Origin: Methanobacterium_B sp963825335
Lineage (GTDB): Archaea > Methanobacteriota > Methanobacteria > Methanobacteriales > Methanobacteriaceae
Assembly (NCBI GenBank): GCA_963825335.1
Contig: CAWGSP010000001.1
Span: 186,001 to 250,000 of the forward strand
DNA length: 64,000 bases
Direction: 5' to 3'
Below are positions 62,702 to 64,000 of the stretch, in pieces (positions within the stretch are counted from its first letter, which is position 1; every line of letters begins with the position of its first letter). The position numbers and the translations under genes are program-made. Under the pieces are notes generated by a model. That model did not search any database and was not told the DNA's origin. It worked only from the letters and a program-made list of their open reading frames with translations.

Positions 62702-64000
62702 TTAGTTTTCAATCTTTTTAATCAACTGATTACAGTCATTCACAATTTTAGTCCTTTTAAAAGCCTGTGAAATTCTCTTTACTGCCTCAAGAGATCTTAT
62801 TATCGAATCCAACCACGAGAAAATATCGCCGGCATAGGCATGTATCCCATAATCTTTTAGGAGTTTTTTACTGATGTCTCCAGGGTCATATCTTATCGAT
62901 CTGTACTTCAAAACCTTCCGGGATAGCTCTGTCTGGAAACAACCACAAAACGGCCGATCTTTACATCTGCAAGATAAAAATTCCATTTGAAGGCTTATTA
63001 ATTGTTCCTGGAATTTGGGTTCGAGTTTTGAAATAGCATCTGCAGAACTGAGAATGTCCAAGGTTGAATCGGCAAAGAGTCTCGACGATATGTTTGCCCT
63101 CAATGCCCGGGCTAGTTTTTGACTTATTCTACTCGAAAGATACGCATTTTCAAATGGCTGGAGACCTATCGCAATCTCTAATGAGTTAACAGGTTTCGAA
63201 GTAATAATACTAGCCCTGATATAATCTGCATCCATATAATTTAAAAATGAAGTTGAAACAGCACGCCCATATCTTGTGGGTATTATCCTACCATTCTTCT
63301 CCACAGCAAATCCATGATCTAGTATTAAACTGCATACCTCGTTGATATCCATAGGAATATCTTCATTCTTATACGCCTCATTGAGTTGTTGCATGTTATC
63401 AACACTACCAGAACATAAATCTGAAAGTACTTGCTCAACAGCGGCATCCTCTGTGTAGTAAACATTGATTGGTTCGACTTCGCTTTCCAACAGTTCAACA
63501 GCTTTCATGTCCTCAGTTTCATTATCGTACTCCAGTCCGATCTCAGGAATCAGATAAACCTTTCCTAGATCATGATAGGTTGGTCTTCCAGCTCTGCCTA
63601 ACATCTGTGAAAATTCATTTGGAGTCAACCATTTGTTCCCCATAGTTAATGTTTCAAATATTACTTGTGAAGCTGGAAAATCTACTCCTGCTGCAAGTGC
63701 TGCTGTTGTAACAACCGTTGACATCTTTTGTTTCAAAAAATCCTTTTCTATCCTACTTTTCTTGGCATATGAAAGTCCTGCATGATATGCGGCAGTATTA
63801 ACTCCCCGTTTTACGAGATAATCTGCTATGGAGTGTGTTTTTCTCCGGGAGTTGGTGAATATGATAGACTGACCATGAAATCCCATAGCAGAAATTTTCT
63901 TATATTCCTGTTTAGCTAGTCTTGACATCATATCCTCTTTATCATGCTCTGAACGTGCAAAAATAAGATGTCTCTCGAGTGGAACAGGTCTTTTATCATA
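62702..64000 (-). CDS. Ski2-like DEAD/DEAH helicase, C-terminal part (runs off window)
   Basis: The visible 432 residues are the second RecA fold and accessory domains of an archaeal COG1202-type helicase: a lead-in RPVPLERHLIFA, then IIFTNSRRKT, YHAGLSYAKK, TAALAAGVDFPASQVIFE and QMLGRAGRP (motifs IV to VI). The C-terminal region has a Cys cluster CRCKDRPFCGC near residue 340 of the visible part, possibly a metal site. The N-terminal ATP-binding fold with Walker A lies outside the window. The helicase may act on DNA or RNA; the substrate is unknown. Confidence 0.85.
   Translation of the reverse strand, partial: YDKRPVPLERHLIFARSEHDKEDMMSRLAKQEYKKISAMGFHGQSIIFTNSRRKTHSIADYLVKRGVNTAAYHAGLSYAKKSRIEKDFLKQKMSTVVTTAALAAGVDFPASQVIFETLTMGNKWLTPNEFSQMLGRAGRPTYHDLGKVYLIPEIGLEYDNETEDMKAVELLESEVEPINVYYTEDAAVEQVLSDLCSGSVDNMQQLNEAYKNEDIPMDINEVCSLILDHGFAVEKNGRIIPTRYGRAVSTSFLNYMDADYIRASIITSKPVNSLEIAIGLQPFENAYLSSRISQKLARALRANISSRLFADSTLDILSSADAISKLEPKFQEQLISLQMEFLSCRCKDRPFCGCFQTELSRKVLKYRSIRYDPGDISKKLLKDYGIHAYAGDIFSWLDSIIRSLEAVKRISQAFKRTKIVNDCNQLIKKIEN

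Overview
The window is AT-rich archaeal DNA from a methanogen of the order Methanobacteriales, most probably Methanobacterium or a close relative. The evidence is a complete set of lineage markers: a trpEGCFBAD operon with a divergent trpY, the coenzyme B genes aksA and hacA, the F430 gene cfbC, the archaeal deformylase arfB, TBP, aPelota, Cdc48/VAT, FEN-1, the HerA-NurA-Mre11-Rad50 set, and MurG-like and MraY-like proteins that fit pseudomurein synthesis. The genus is inferred from gene content only.

Layout. 1-6.7 kb: tryptophan operon on the minus strand, with trpY diverging from it. 6.7-9.1 kb: hypC, a flavin disulfide oxidoreductase and an FmdE-type protein. 9.3-15.7 kb: MurG-like and MraY-like glycosyl/phosphosugar transferases around an ABC-2 exporter and a lipoprotein, then aPelota. 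16-24.9 kb: an orphan sensor kinase, a small Cys-rich protein, TyrA-ACT, Cdc48, SAH/SIH hydrolase and a DUF2119 protein. 25-29.2 kb: aksA-hacA-chorismate-lyase-like-fen, all minus. 29.5-33.2 kb: CYTH protein with a coiled-coil partner, tbp, and a phosphatase/coiled-coil fusion. 33.6-40.1 kb: nurA-herA-mre11-rad50 as one tight minus operon, with a small winged-helix gene diverging. 40.8-47.6 kb: gene-poor accessory stretch with a decayed and rearranged transposase, a probable SPASM-domain remnant, small membrane proteins, a FUSC transporter and a K+ channel. 47.6-52.2 kb: AlkA-type glycosylase and nucleotide-sugar genes galE, galU, rmlC-like, rmlB. 52.2-55.4 kb: DUF167, tRNA-Leu(GAG), DUF371, an intact 1,257-bp insertion sequence with a 7-bp target duplication, and a DUF123 protein. 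55.6-64 kb: cfbC-CBS, U32 peptidase, purF, a toprim/coiled-coil protein with L37e and Lsm, then PUA protein, arfB and the C-terminal part of a Ski2-like helicase.

How the genes work together. The trp operon and TrpY form a self-contained regulated unit: TGTACA boxes lie between the divergent promoters, Trp2 is the only tryptophan of TrpY, and tryptophan codons are nearly absent from the operon. The DNA-repair operon encodes the end-resection machinery as a set. aksA and hacA serve coenzyme B chain elongation. cfbC serves F430. hypC serves [NiFe] hydrogenase maturation.

The observations I rate highest are: aPelota, whose conserved N-terminus can only be reached from an AUU start; a 9-codon Trp-containing upstream ORF with a good ribosome site that overlaps the trpE start; an orphan promoter with a perfect 8+8 palindrome behind rad50; inverted repeats bracketing the cdc48 TATA box; the phosphatase/coiled-coil fusion beside tbp; and the transposase remnant with an inverted internal segment. 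I found no CRISPR array and no clear, large, undescribed system.
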